Source: Acidovorax sp. SRB_14 (GTDB lineage: Bacteria > Pseudomonadota > Gammaproteobacteria > Burkholderiales > Burkholderiaceae_C). Taken from it: a stretch of DNA of 64,000 bases. The stretch lies in contig NZ_MWOK01000004.1 in NCBI RefSeq assembly GCF_012932145.1, positions 62,001 to 126,000 of the forward strand, in the 5' to 3' direction. The position numbers and the translations under genes were made by a program. The notes beneath the pieces were generated by a model. It was not told the origin of the DNA, searched no databases, and saw nothing but the letters and a program-made list of their open reading frames with translations. The first letter of the stretch is position 1. Each line of letters opens with the position of its first letter. Shown here piece after piece: positions 8,482 to 16,716 of this stretch.

Positions 8482-8904
8482 TCAGGGTGGTAGGCTCGGC
8501 ACCAAGCGCGGAAACGGTGTGCCGCCCCCCTTGGAAAGTTCCAGGTGCTCGGCCTCCTTGTGCTGCTGCCACCAAGCCAGCATGGCATTGAAATCGCCAC
8601 CGAATTTGCGCTGCCGCAGCGCCTCGGTGAGGCTGCCGCAGGCGATCGCGTTGCCAATGTCGACAAGGTCGATCGTCGCCGCGTAGTCGCAGACCCAGAA
8701 GGCCTTCTCGAGCTCATCCAGACGCAATTCGACGTCGATGGTTGCTTGCGCGCGGCTCGGCGCAGAACCGCCTGCCACGCCGGTGACGATCAGCGCTGCG
8801 GTTGCGACCTTCATCGCCGGCGAGCACCGGACCCTGATCGCACGGCAGAGCCTGGTGGAGGCTTCCCGTGCCTTGCGGTGCGTAGTATTCATGGCGTTCT
8901 CCAT
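8482..8904 (-). CDS. putative secreted protein of unknown function
   Basis: An ORF of 140 residues. The mature-looking part ATIDVELRLDELEKAFWVCD, with ACGSLTEALRQRKFGGDF and AMLAWWQQHKEAEHLEL downstream, resembles hypothetical proteins seen in Burkholderiales. A signal peptide of the form MKVATAALIVTGVAGGSAPS ending in RAQA-T starts at residue 31, so translation may begin at 8814 instead of 8904; the longer N-terminus is Arg-rich. Two cysteines in the mature part could pair. It is the only plausible gene in the 8.2-9.6 kb segment. Function unknown. Confidence 0.5.
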   Translation of the reverse strand: MENAMNTTHRKAREASTRLCRAIRVRCSPAMKVATAALIVTGVAGGSAPSRAQATIDVELRLDELEKAFWVCDYAATIDLVDIGNAIACGSLTEALRQRKFGGDFNAMLAWWQQHKEAEHLELSKGGGTPFPRLVPSLPP

Positions 8905-9546
8905 TCATCCCTAGAAGCTGTGCCCCTTGGCCGTAACGCGCCCCACTTCCCTCGGCGGCGAGGGTCGCCCGGGCAGGCCTGCGTCGTGCGCGGTGCTGCG
9001 TGCTTCACTCAGGTGGGATCGTGTTGAGAGGTGATACCGGCAGTCGATCACTGATTGCGATCCTTTCGGCGAATACGCTGCCCGCGCAAGAGCAGTCTCA
9101 AAAGGCACCATCTCGGGCTTGCTGGCCGCATGGGTCGAAGGAGGTCGGTTGGCTTCGGCTGGCAGGTGTCTCGCTCGCACAGGCCTTGGGATAAATCTCC
9201 CCATCCTCACCCGTCGCCGCAGGCGCTGGTGGTTCATCCGGACGAGCCTTTCCATGCCTCCAGCGCACGGTCGCGTTCGCGCACACGAACCCCGACCCTG
9301 ATGTACCCCTCCCGGTCAACGGAACTTCGCCCAACCCCATCCGCAGCAGGCGAATCCGAATTTACGGGTGCAGAACCGGACAGCCAGGCGACCGCTTTCA
9401 GCCGGCAGCGCACAGTCCAGGCCACCCATCAAGATAGTGCGCTCAAACCAACCTGGCGTGCACGCCAATTTCGCCACGTCATCAGGGTGATGACTTGGAA
9501 CTTACAACGCGTCTCGCTGTAACCCCACGCCAGTGCCTGAAGCGGA
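8905..9546. other. gene-poor stretch, nothing recognisable
   Basis: Several short open frames exist on both strands, but none has a ribosome site, a recognisable family or sensible composition. Some may be decayed remnants. No RNA gene or terminator was seen. Confidence 0.5.
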
Positions 9547-9578
9547 TTTACAACTTTATCTGCAGGCTTACGACTTTA
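9547..9578 (+). repeat. two direct TTTACGACTTTA-type motifs just outside the island's left end
   Basis: TTTACAACTTTA (9547-9558) and CTTACGACTTTA (9567-9578) are direct copies, 20 bp start to start. They are the same motif that lies inside the island ends, but here they point the other way, as they would in the right end of a neighbouring element that stops at about 9589. Confidence 0.5.
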
Positions 9579-9589
9579 ATCACGCAAAC

Positions 9590-9599
9590 AGCCCTTGCT
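9590..9599 (+). repeat. left copy of direct repeat AGCCCTTGCT
   Basis: AGCCCTTGCT occurs here and again at 25074-25083 in the same orientation, immediately outside the inverted terminal repeats. If the terminal repeats are aligned without gaps, the true target duplication is the inner five bases GCCCT (9591-9595 and 25075-25079), and the remaining matches come from repeat end and flank. Confidence 0.6.
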
Positions 9600-9624
9600 A
9601 TTCTGGGTAAATAAAGTCGTAAAC
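9596..9624 (+). repeat. left terminal inverted repeat of the glmS-linked island
   Basis: It begins TGCTATTCTGGGTAAATAAA and ends in GTCGTAAAC. The reverse complement matches 25046-25074 at 24 of 29 positions without gaps, counted by eye. The last 13 bases are one copy of the motif TAAAGTCGTAAAC. Confidence 0.65.
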
Positions 9625-9682
9625 GTCGGCCTAGGATTATTCATGCGGGTTTTTGGGGTGGTCAACTGAAACAGCATCTAGC

Positions 9683-9695
9683 TAAAGTCGTAAAC
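9683..9695 (-). repeat. inner copy of the terminal motif, left end
   Basis: TAAAGTCGTAAAC, identical to the motif in the outer repeat and in the same orientation, about 70 bp further in. Multiple spaced copies near each end are typical of transposase- or recombinase-binding arrays. Confidence 0.55.
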
Positions 9696-10619
9696 ACTTA
9701 ATCGCAACCCTCAGCATCACCGCGAAGCGATGACAAACTCGACATCGGCGACACCACCAAGATGATTTTTACTGACTCATTCGAGCGCCGCATCTTTCTC
9801 GACCGCACGCACTCACACTAGATGAACCCGTTGTCGGAGTGAATCGTCCCGGCTTTCACGAAGGCTGGTTGGTGCGAGTCAGGCCCGAATGGCATGGCCG
9901 GCGAATTTCCGATATAGATTGCCTCGGCTTCAGCCAGCGGGATTAACCAATAAATACCGTCAGCCAGTGACGATTGAACCACGAGACACGCCTACAGGCG
10001 ATCCAGGCAAGCCAGCATGCGTTCTTGTGTCACCCCGTGCCCCACTCCTCAAGATGGGTCCATGCCTCGCGTATGGCTGGGCTGGATGAGGCGTCCAGCG
10101 TGCCGCGCCACTGCGCCACTTGGGAGTCAAAAAGCCCCCGGCCGATCTGCGTGTTGGATACCTGCTTGAGCCAGAGAACTCTACCGGCTCATGCGTCAAG
10201 CTGTGAGAGGGTTTTCACACAGCCTCCAGCGGTTGCGGTCCTCCGGTTCGTGAGCCCGACCAGCAGCTCTGAAGCTGCATGCAGCCATTCAGCTTCAGCG
10301 GTCGAATGGCCACATTTGCGCAAACCGGCTGTACAAGCGAGAAGTGCCATCGTTCATGGTGCGCCCCGAGGCCGCAGCTCGCCAATACCCGCTCCTGGCC
10401 TATGGTGAGCTGCGGGCAAGCTTTGGCAAGGCCGCTGCTAACTGGCGCGATGGAGGGGAATACGCGGAACAGCTCCAACACGTCGAGCCGTGGCGGCAGG
10501 GCGGCCATGAATGAGAGGATGGTGCATCGCGTGCACAACGGTGGACGAACCGGACGAGCAGTCTGCGCACTCCATAACTGCTATATATTGGTTTGTGTCA
10601 CCCCCTCCAAAAGTAATGC
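9696..10619. other. gene-poor stretch at the left of the island
   Basis: No gene is supported. Near 9825-9870 the minus strand briefly reads KAGTIHSDNGF, reminiscent of the IS3-type transposase context around its second Asp, but stops soon follow. Immediately before 10620 the sequence is CCCCTCCAAAAGTAATGC, which has no good ribosome site. Confidence 0.45.
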
Positions 10620-11522
10620 ATGTCGATCAAAACCATTCTGAAATCCACCATGGTGTCACTGGCGATTGTGACCGGTGGGCCGCTTTTCGCCCAGGGCACG
10701 CCCATCAATACAGCGGCGTTTGACGCGCTGGTCGCGCAGGGCCCCGTCGCCGACGCTGCGACCATCGCATCGAGCACCTGGGCCAGCAAGATCAAGCAGG
10801 CCGGCACGCTGCGCCTCGGCGGCACGCAAACCTCGAATCTTTTCTCGCTGCTCAACGAGAAAGACGGCAAGATCCGCGGCTTCGACGCAGGTCTGGCCCA
10901 ACTCATCACGCGCTACATCCTGGGCGATGGGGCCAAGGTCCAGTTCACGCAGGTGACCTCGTCCACGCGCGAGCAGGTGCTCATCAACGACCAGGTGGAC
11001 ATGGTGTTCGCCACCTACTCCATCACCCCCGCCCGCACCGAGAAGATCTCGTTCGCCGGTCCCTATTACACCTCGCAGGCCGCGGTACTGGTCAAGGCGA
11101 ACAACAAGACGATCCAGTCGTACAACGATCTGGCCGGCAAGAAGGTCGCCACGCAGGCTGGCTCCACGGGACCCGCGATACTGGCGCAGTACGCGCCCAA
11201 GGCGGTCGTACAAGAGTTCCAGACGCACCAGGAAGCCCTTGACGCACTGCGCCAGGGACGCGTGGATGCCTACGTAACCGACCACACGCTGCTGCTCAAC
11301 GCCCTGAGCCTCGGAACCGGCGACGCGAAGCTGGCGGGCGCGCCCTTTGGTGCGCAGGACCCCTACGGCGTCGGACTGCCCAAGGGCTCGGACGGCGTGG
11401 CCTTCGTCAATGCCTTCCTGAAGAAGGTGGAAGCCGACGGCACCTGGGCCAAACTTTGGACCATATCCATCGGACAGCGCACCGGCAGCACAGCCGTTCC
11501 GACACCGCCCGCTCTCCCATAA
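10620..11522 (+). CDS. amino-acid ABC transporter substrate-binding protein (family 3)
   Basis: A 300-residue periplasmic binding protein of the polar-amino-acid (GluB/GltI-like) family. A signal peptide occupies about residues 1-25 (MSIKTILKSTMVSLAIVTGG, cleavage after LFAQG). The mature protein has the GTLRLGGTQTSNLFSL first strand, GFDAGLAQLI, the ARTEKISFAGPYY hinge motif and AGKKVATQAGSTGP. It delivers its ligand to the two permeases encoded directly downstream (three-base gap). No strong ribosome site is seen before the ATG. The ligand is probably glutamate, aspartate or a related acidic amino acid, by family only. There is no ATPase gene nearby. Confidence 0.88.
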   Translation: MSIKTILKSTMVSLAIVTGGPLFAQGTPINTAAFDALVAQGPVADAATIASSTWASKIKQAGTLRLGGTQTSNLFSLLNEKDGKIRGFDAGLAQLITRYILGDGAKVQFTQVTSSTREQVLINDQVDMVFATYSITPARTEKISFAGPYYTSQAAVLVKANNKTIQSYNDLAGKKVATQAGSTGPAILAQYAPKAVVQEFQTHQEALDALRQGRVDAYVTDHTLLLNALSLGTGDAKLAGAPFGAQDPYGVGLPKGSDGVAFVNAFLKKVEADGTWAKLWTISIGQRTGSTAVPTPPALP

Positions 11523-11525
11523 CGG

Positions 11526-12188
11526 ATGGGCGAGGTTTCAAGGCTCTTGGCCGACTATCGGCCTGCCTTCGGGCAGGCCCTTTTGCTGACATGGAAGCTC
11601 ACAGTGGTGTCGTTCGTGCCCGGCTTCTTGCTGGGCATGGTCGTGTCGGTGCTTCGGCTCCTCCCGCTGCCACCGCTGCGCTTCGTCCTGACCGGCTACG
11701 TCGAGATCTTCCGCAACATTCCCAGCGTAGCGCTGCTGATCTTCATCGTGTTTGCGCTGCCCGATCTCAACGTCCTGATCGACTATGAGCCCAGCGTGAT
11801 CCTGACCTTGGCGCTGGTCTGCTCCGCGTTCACGGCGGACTACCTGCGCTCAGGCATCAACACCATTCCCGGTGGCCAGATTGAGGCCGCACTCAGCCTG
11901 GGCATGCGGCCGATGCGCGTCATCACTGCGGTGGTATTGCCGCAGGCACTGCGTGCGGTGGTGCAGCCGATGACCTCCCTGCTCATTGCGCTGATGTTAT
12001 CGACCTCGCTGGCGTCGCAGGTGCCGTCTCCGGGCCGGGAGCTCACCGCGCTCGTGTCCAAGATCGCCAACGACTCCGCCGCCGGCATTCCCGCCTTCGC
12101 GGTGGCAGCTGCGATGTACGTGGTGACTGGGTTGCTCATCGCGTGGGCTGGTGCCACCTTGGAAAAGAAGGTGCGGATACTGCGATGA
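11526..12188 (+). CDS. amino-acid ABC transporter permease (first subunit)
   Basis: A 220-residue inner-membrane permease of the HisM/GluC type, with about five transmembrane helices. The cytoplasmic EAA loop that docks the ATPase reads GQIEAALSLGMRPMRVITAV followed by VLPQALR. It starts three bases after the binding-protein stop and its last codons overlap the second permease start (ATGA, 12185-12188), so all three genes are translated together. Two non-identical permeases form the usual heterodimer for acidic amino acids. The missing ATPase means the complex must borrow one encoded elsewhere or is not functional. Confidence 0.88.
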   Translation: MGEVSRLLADYRPAFGQALLLTWKLTVVSFVPGFLLGMVVSVLRLLPLPPLRFVLTGYVEIFRNIPSVALLIFIVFALPDLNVLIDYEPSVILTLALVCSAFTADYLRSGINTIPGGQIEAALSLGMRPMRVITAVVLPQALRAVVQPMTSLLIALMLSTSLASQVPSPGRELTALVSKIANDSAAGIPAFAVAAAMYVVTGLLIAWAGATLEKKVRILR

Positions 12189-12985
12189 GCCGCCCTTTGG
12201 AAGAGATTCTGTTTCGTAATCCGGGCCCCCAGGCCCAAACCGTCATGCGGGCGGTTAGTGTGGTCGCAGCGGCCTTGCTGCTCCTGCTGGCTGCAGGTGT
12301 CGTGTTCCGGTTCCATACCGCAGGGCAGCTCGACGCCCGATTCTGGGAATTCTTCGCCTGGCCGACGACCTGGGCCTTCCTGGCTGCAGGCTTCCTAGGC
12401 ACGCTTGCATCGGCGGCGATGGCCGCCGTCATCGCGTTGACCCTCGGGCTGGTGCTGTTGGTGGGGCGCCTGGCGCGGCTGCCGTTCGTGCGTTGGCCGA
12501 GCATCGCGGTCATCGAGTTTCTGCGTGGCACGCCGACGTTGCTGCTCATCTATGTGTGTTTTCTGGTTCTTCCGCAGGCCGGGATCAAGCTGAGCACCTA
12601 CTGGATGCTGACCTTGCCCGTCGGCCTGAGCACGGCCGCGGTGGTGGCCGAGGTTTACCGCGCGGGCGTGCTCGCTGTTCCCCGCGGCCAGACCGATGCT
12701 GCGCGAAGCCTCGGGATGTCCGAAGCCCAGGTATTCTTCCTCGTCGTCTTCCCCCAGGCCCTTCGCTACATTGTCCCGGCGCTGGTCGCGCAACTGGTCA
12801 TCGTGGTCAAGGACACCACCTTCGGCTACGTCGTCACCTACGGTGAGCTCATGCAGAACGCCAAGGTGCTCATCGCCAACTACCACGCGCTGGTGCCGGT
12901 GTACCTCGTTGTAGCGCTGCTTTACTGCCTGGTGAACTACGCGATATCAAGGGCGAGCAAACGGCTCGGCGGGCCGATGCATTGA
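12185..12985 (+). CDS. amino-acid ABC transporter permease (second subunit)
   Basis: A 266-residue partner permease (GluD type). The start is set at the ATG that overlaps the preceding stop codon; a longer frame would run back into the first permease. It has an extra N-terminal helix around residues 22-42 (VVAAALLLLLAAGVVF). Four to five further helices follow, with EFLRGTPTLLLIY and the EAA loop QTDAARSLGMSEAQVFFLVV followed by FPQALRYIVP. It ends the ABC block; the next 640 bases have no gene where the usual ATPase gene would stand. Confidence 0.88.
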   Translation: MSRPLEEILFRNPGPQAQTVMRAVSVVAAALLLLLAAGVVFRFHTAGQLDARFWEFFAWPTTWAFLAAGFLGTLASAAMAAVIALTLGLVLLVGRLARLPFVRWPSIAVIEFLRGTPTLLLIYVCFLVLPQAGIKLSTYWMLTLPVGLSTAAVVAEVYRAGVLAVPRGQTDAARSLGMSEAQVFFLVVFPQALRYIVPALVAQLVIVVKDTTFGYVVTYGELMQNAKVLIANYHALVPVYLVVALLYCLVNYAISRASKRLGGPMH

Positions 12986-13628
12986 TTATCACCAAGCTGC
13001 TCACGTCTCGATGGCGCGGCGCTCTGCGAAGGGAAAAGGTCTAGGTCCGGTTATGGCCGGTAGTGTGATTTCAGCGTTGTCCCCGAAACTGACATTGGGT
13101 AACTAATGGTTCGCTCGCCGGTTGGCGGCTTCCTGGGGCAGCGGCGAACTTGCGTTCTCGGCCAGGAGCAGGCGCTCATGGAGGGCGGCTTGGTGTACTG
13201 GCGGCGGCTGTGGTCGCTGGTGCGACCAGCACCACGCCACGCTCTTGCTTGCTGTGCTAGGGGAAGTCACAGCGCCTCAGTACGCGGCTGATGTGCTCGT
13301 AGCGCTTGGTGTCTCCATTGCCTGCAGCGCTTGAGAAACTTACCTCGGGAGTTGCGCCTAGAAACTCCTACAGTTGCGCAATGGTACGCAGCTTTGTCTC
13401 GTCCTTGTTGATCAACATCCTTGCGATGGTCAAGCCGGCCGCATTTCAATCTCAAATTCGACCCTTCAGGCTCATTTCTGGGTGGAAATACAGGAGTCGT
13501 TCAGGCTCATACCTCGTTGGACAAGGCTGTATCCGTGGCTGCGGATGGCTAACGAATAAAAGCGCAGTGACGCGGAAAGTCCGGGCGCGATTTTTTTCGG
13601 CTGAAGCGGTTTGTCCACGCTACTGCGG
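12986..13628. other. gene-poor stretch, nothing recognisable
   Basis: Short frames on both strands lack ribosome sites and families. No promoter, terminator or RNA gene could be identified with confidence. Confidence 0.5.
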
Positions 13629-14693
13629 CTAGACAGGACTGCACAGACCAAGGATCTGTTCCTGCTGCGAGCAGTCCTTCGCAGGTTTTGATTTCACAGG
13701 CGTTCCCAGCTTCGCCTTTCCGGCGATACAGGAGCGGATCTCACGCGTCGTCGGTGGATAGTAGAACCAACCGCGACCGAGATCCGGAAGCGCTATCTCA
13801 ACCTCTCGCCACTTCGGGTGTCCTTTTTCTTGAAGCGTCGAGAAGTTCTGACACAGCGAACGCGTCATATTGCGCAGGTGGTTCTCGGTATCCTTGAGCT
13901 GAAAATCATAGGTAACAAGAAACGCCTTGACCGCCACTGCCGGGATATCTGTTGTAAGTAGGTTGGGATAATTGCTGGCCAGAACACTGGCTGCAAAATA
14001 GGTCTTGAGAACCGCTGCACTGGTCGAATGATGGGGGTCAAACTTGAGCAATTTGATGAGTTTGCGCGATTCAGGTTTCATGTCAACGAGCAGTTTGGCG
14101 GGCTGACCGGCGACGACCGCGACCACGTCAATAGTCTTATCAGTCACCAACTTGCTCAGCGCCTCCTCGTTGGACAAGTAACTTGTGCCTGCCTGCGGCA
14201 TGGGTTCGCCAAACATCAAGCGGTAGAGCGTTGCCGAGGTAAGCGCTGTTCCGCTCCCTGACTCGCCTGCACTGATCTTTGCATTCTTGATCTCGTGGAT
14301 ATAGTTCAGCTCCGAGTCAGCCCGAACGATAAAATAGATTTCCTCGTTATAGAGCGGCATGACCACCCGCAATGGCCGGATCATGTCGCGGGCTTCCACA
14401 TTTCCGCCAGCGGCAATGTCGAGAAAGGCCTGATAGACATCCGATTGCACCAAGGCCAGTTTGACGCCCGACTCGTAACGCAAGCGCCGAACATTTTCCG
14501 CCGATCCGGCTGAAGGCAAGACGTGGAGTTTGATGTCCGCAGAAGGCGCAACAAACTGGGCGAGATCGTGCCCGATCTTGATATAGGTTCCCCGCTCGGA
14601 AGCCGTGACTATTTTGTATTCCACCGCCGCGAGCGCCGAGATATGGAAGAGCATCCCCGCCATCAGCAGCGTGCTCAGTATGAATTTTTTCAT
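13629..14693 (-). CDS. TAXI-family TRAP-type solute-binding protein
   Basis: A 354-residue periplasmic protein of the TAXI group (TRAP-associated extracytoplasmic immunogenic). A signal peptide covers about residues 1-22 (MKKFILSTLLMAGMLFHISA). The fold begins YKIVTASERGTYIKIGHDLA and includes LPSAGSAENVRRLRYESGVK followed by LALVQSD, all typical. No TRAP membrane subunits are encoded in the window. One base separates its ATG from the stop of the zinc-ribbon gene, so translation is coupled. The C-terminus ends in a Cys, nine residues, then Cys (CSQQEQILGLC), a pattern shared exactly in spacing with its neighbour. The ligand is unknown. Confidence 0.85.
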   Translation of the reverse strand: MKKFILSTLLMAGMLFHISALAAVEYKIVTASERGTYIKIGHDLAQFVAPSADIKLHVLPSAGSAENVRRLRYESGVKLALVQSDVYQAFLDIAAGGNVEARDMIRPLRVVMPLYNEEIYFIVRADSELNYIHEIKNAKISAGESGSGTALTSATLYRLMFGEPMPQAGTSYLSNEEALSKLVTDKTIDVVAVVAGQPAKLLVDMKPESRKLIKLLKFDPHHSTSAAVLKTYFAASVLASNYPNLLTTDIPAVAVKAFLVTYDFQLKDTENHLRNMTRSLCQNFSTLQEKGHPKWREVEIALPDLGRGWFYYPPTTREIRSCIAGKAKLGTPVKSKPAKDCSQQEQILGLCSPV

Positions 14694-14694
14694 T

Positions 14695-15492
14695 TTAGGG
14701 CTTCTCCTGTTGAGTATTCATATTGCAGAGCCCTAGCGTTGCGACGGCTGGTGGACATTTTTCAACTACCGATGGATCTTGTAGGGTCTTTGTTTCGGCA
14801 TCAGTCGCCGGCAATGGGCGAGCAGCCAGCGCGGCGTCAGCACTAGGTGGCGTAAGCGAGGGCGTTTTTTCAGGGTTATTCGCACTGGCTGGGGGTGTTT
14901 GAACCGTGTCTATTGGTTTCAAAGCAGCATCCATTCCTGCTGCCCCATTTGATGGTACAGAGTCGCTGGGCTTACGCGCGCCGGATACGTCAATGACTTC
15001 CTGCTTTTGGCCCTGCGTCTGCGCGGGTTGTGCAGTATGACCAAGGTATAAATACACTGACACAGCGGTTGTTATCAACAGGAGCAATATTGCCGGGATC
15101 GCAAAAGGTGTGCCGCGTCGCCAACTGGTCGCGGTAGCAGACGTTTCCGGCGGAAGGGCTTCGTCGACCGGTTGCCGTTCAGGGTGCGAGTAAGTCAGAC
15201 CAGCATTGAGGTGCTCAGCCTCAGAATCCGCAACTCCAGGATCTGTTGATGTTGGGTAGGTGAATTCGTTGTCAGCGATCGCTGGCGTGAACGGGAAGTC
15301 AACTCCCGGTGCTATAGGCAGAGAGAATTCGGCGCCACATTTGTAGCAGTTGGTAGCAGTTCGGAGGTCAACCGCGCCACACCGGTCACAGGGTTGCAGG
15401 TTTAACTGTCCGCCACAATTATTGCAAAATACTGCATCCGACGGATTGAGATGCTGGCAGAAGAGACACTGGAGACTGGGCATCTGCGACAT
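14695..15492 (-). CDS. zinc-ribbon single-span membrane protein
   Basis: A 265-residue protein. Residues 8-52 hold paired CxxC knuckles (CLFCQHLNPSDAVFCNNC, then CDRCG and CYKCG), a double zinc ribbon that should be cytoplasmic. One transmembrane helix lies near residues 130-150 (AIPAILLLLITTAVSVYLYL). The outer part is Pro/Ala/Ser/Thr-rich and disordered, ending in CPPAVATLGLC. It is the first gene of a two-gene unit with the TAXI protein. The layout suggests a membrane adaptor or sensor rather than a transporter part. I recognise the zinc-ribbon type but not a named family. Confidence 0.65.
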   Translation of the reverse strand: MSQMPSLQCLFCQHLNPSDAVFCNNCGGQLNLQPCDRCGAVDLRTATNCYKCGAEFSLPIAPGVDFPFTPAIADNEFTYPTSTDPGVADSEAEHLNAGLTYSHPERQPVDEALPPETSATATSWRRGTPFAIPAILLLLITTAVSVYLYLGHTAQPAQTQGQKQEVIDVSGARKPSDSVPSNGAAGMDAALKPIDTVQTPPASANNPEKTPSLTPPSADAALAARPLPATDAETKTLQDPSVVEKCPPAVATLGLCNMNTQQEKP

Positions 15493-16173
15493 CTCAGGTA
15501 AGTGACCTTAATCTAGTCAACGAAGTTGCGTCAGTACTTTAGTAAATCAGGGCCAGTATTCAGAGCGCGAGCGAATCTGAGGCAGACTTTATCTCAAGTC
15601 AAACTGCCGAAACTGTAGCTATTGTTTTAATCTGTTCACCAAGCTGAACCGCCCTGAACCGCCTACCTGGTCCGCCCAAGAAGCGAAAGTCAGCTATGGG
15701 TCGGCGCCGCCAGTTTGCAGTCTATGAAAGCTGGCTTTGACCGGCGTGGTGCCTCGGCCCTTGATCGCTCTAAGAAAGAGCTCTACAGGGTGGCCGGTCC
15801 TGGCAGTGCAGCGGACGTTCAAACCTCAAGATGTTCAGTGACCGGTAGTGGTGGCAGCGGCCATAGCCGCGCCAAGTCTGAATGTAGGCAGCCAGCCTGG
15901 AAACCGCCCTCACCTTGGCGATGTCGGCTTCGCAGCGGTTGCTGCCGGTCGAGGCAGCCAGCGAATTCACGGTATGTGCCATATAGGGGCCACAGGCATG
16001 CGCTGGTTCGATCAACTCGAACTTTCACTCGGAGTGGGCTGCGGAGATTAGTGAATGCAGCAATGCAGTTCACAGTAACAACGCCGGGAGCCGCCTCTCG
16101 ACCTCATTGCCGGCACCGGGGTTGACTCGCGACTTTTCGGCCGCGAGAGTGCCATTTTTGGCACGACAAAGTG
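15493..16173. other. gene-poor stretch, nothing recognisable
   Basis: No supported gene. A short inverted repeat, GTGCCA-TTTT-TGGCAC (16149-16164), lies just after the end of the broken etfA on its transcribed strand, but lacks a T-run and is weak as a terminator. Confidence 0.45.
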
Positions 16174-16622
16174 CTACAGCATCTTCACGAAATCAGGCAC
16201 GGCCGCAAACAGGTCCGCTTCGAGCCCGTAGTCGGCCACCGAGAAGATCGGCGCCTCGGGGTCCTTGTTGATCGCCACGATCACCTTCGAGTCCTTCATG
16301 CCCGCCAGGTGCTGGATCGCCCCCGAGATGCCCACGGCCACGTACAGCTCGGGCGCGACGATCTTGCCCGTCGCCCGACCTGCCAGTCGTTGGGCGCGTA
16401 GCCCGCGTCCACCGCCGCGCCCATCGCGGCTCCCAGCTTGTCGGCCAGCGGCGTGATGACTTCTTCGAACTTTTCCTTGCTCCCGAGCGCCTGCCCGCCC
16501 GAGACGATCACCTTGGCGGCGGTGAGCTCGGGGTAGTCGCTCTTGGCAATTTCGCTGCCGACGAAGAGGCTTTTGCCTGTGTCTGCCGTAGTGACGCCGC
16601 CGCCAGCACAGGCGCGCACCAT
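16174..16622 (-). pseudogene. etfA: electron transfer flavoprotein alpha subunit, broken C-terminal remnant
   Basis: Two reading frames together spell the C-terminal FAD domain of EtfA, which passes electrons from acyl-CoA dehydrogenases to the quinone pool. One frame reads [20 protein letters not shown] and onward to YAPNDWQVG; the other continues [20 protein letters not shown] to the normal C-terminus FVKML. The switch at about 16371-16379 fits loss of one base, where intact EtfA reads QVGQTGK. The Ser-Arg of the usual GASRAAVDAG FAD loop is also missing (reads GAAVDAG, about 16411-16422). Roughly the first half of the gene is absent. It adjoins the CoA ligase gene on the same strand, so it is a relic of the same catabolic operon. 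Confidence 0.75.
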
Positions 16623-16716
16623 CGTGCCGCGTTTCGTGGCGGCTCCCCTGGGCAGCCAGTTGCCGCAAGGCGGCGTCGGGCCGCCACTACGTCTCTCGGG
16701 TCAGGCAGGCACAGGG

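Noticed and set aside
9098-9522. Overlapping short ORFs on both strands (80-155 residues) in the gap left of the island
   Set aside because: No ribosome sites, no family resemblance, composition rich in Arg, Ser and Pro as in random high-GC frames.
9825-9870. Minus-strand reading KAGTIHSDNGF, like part of an IS3-type transposase
   Set aside because: Only about 11 residues fit, stop codons follow at once and no other transposase motif or terminal repeat is near; it may be chance or a very old relic.
16149-16164. GTGCCATTTTTGGCAC hairpin as terminator of the etfA remnant
   Set aside because: Six-base stem, no T-run; too weak to call.
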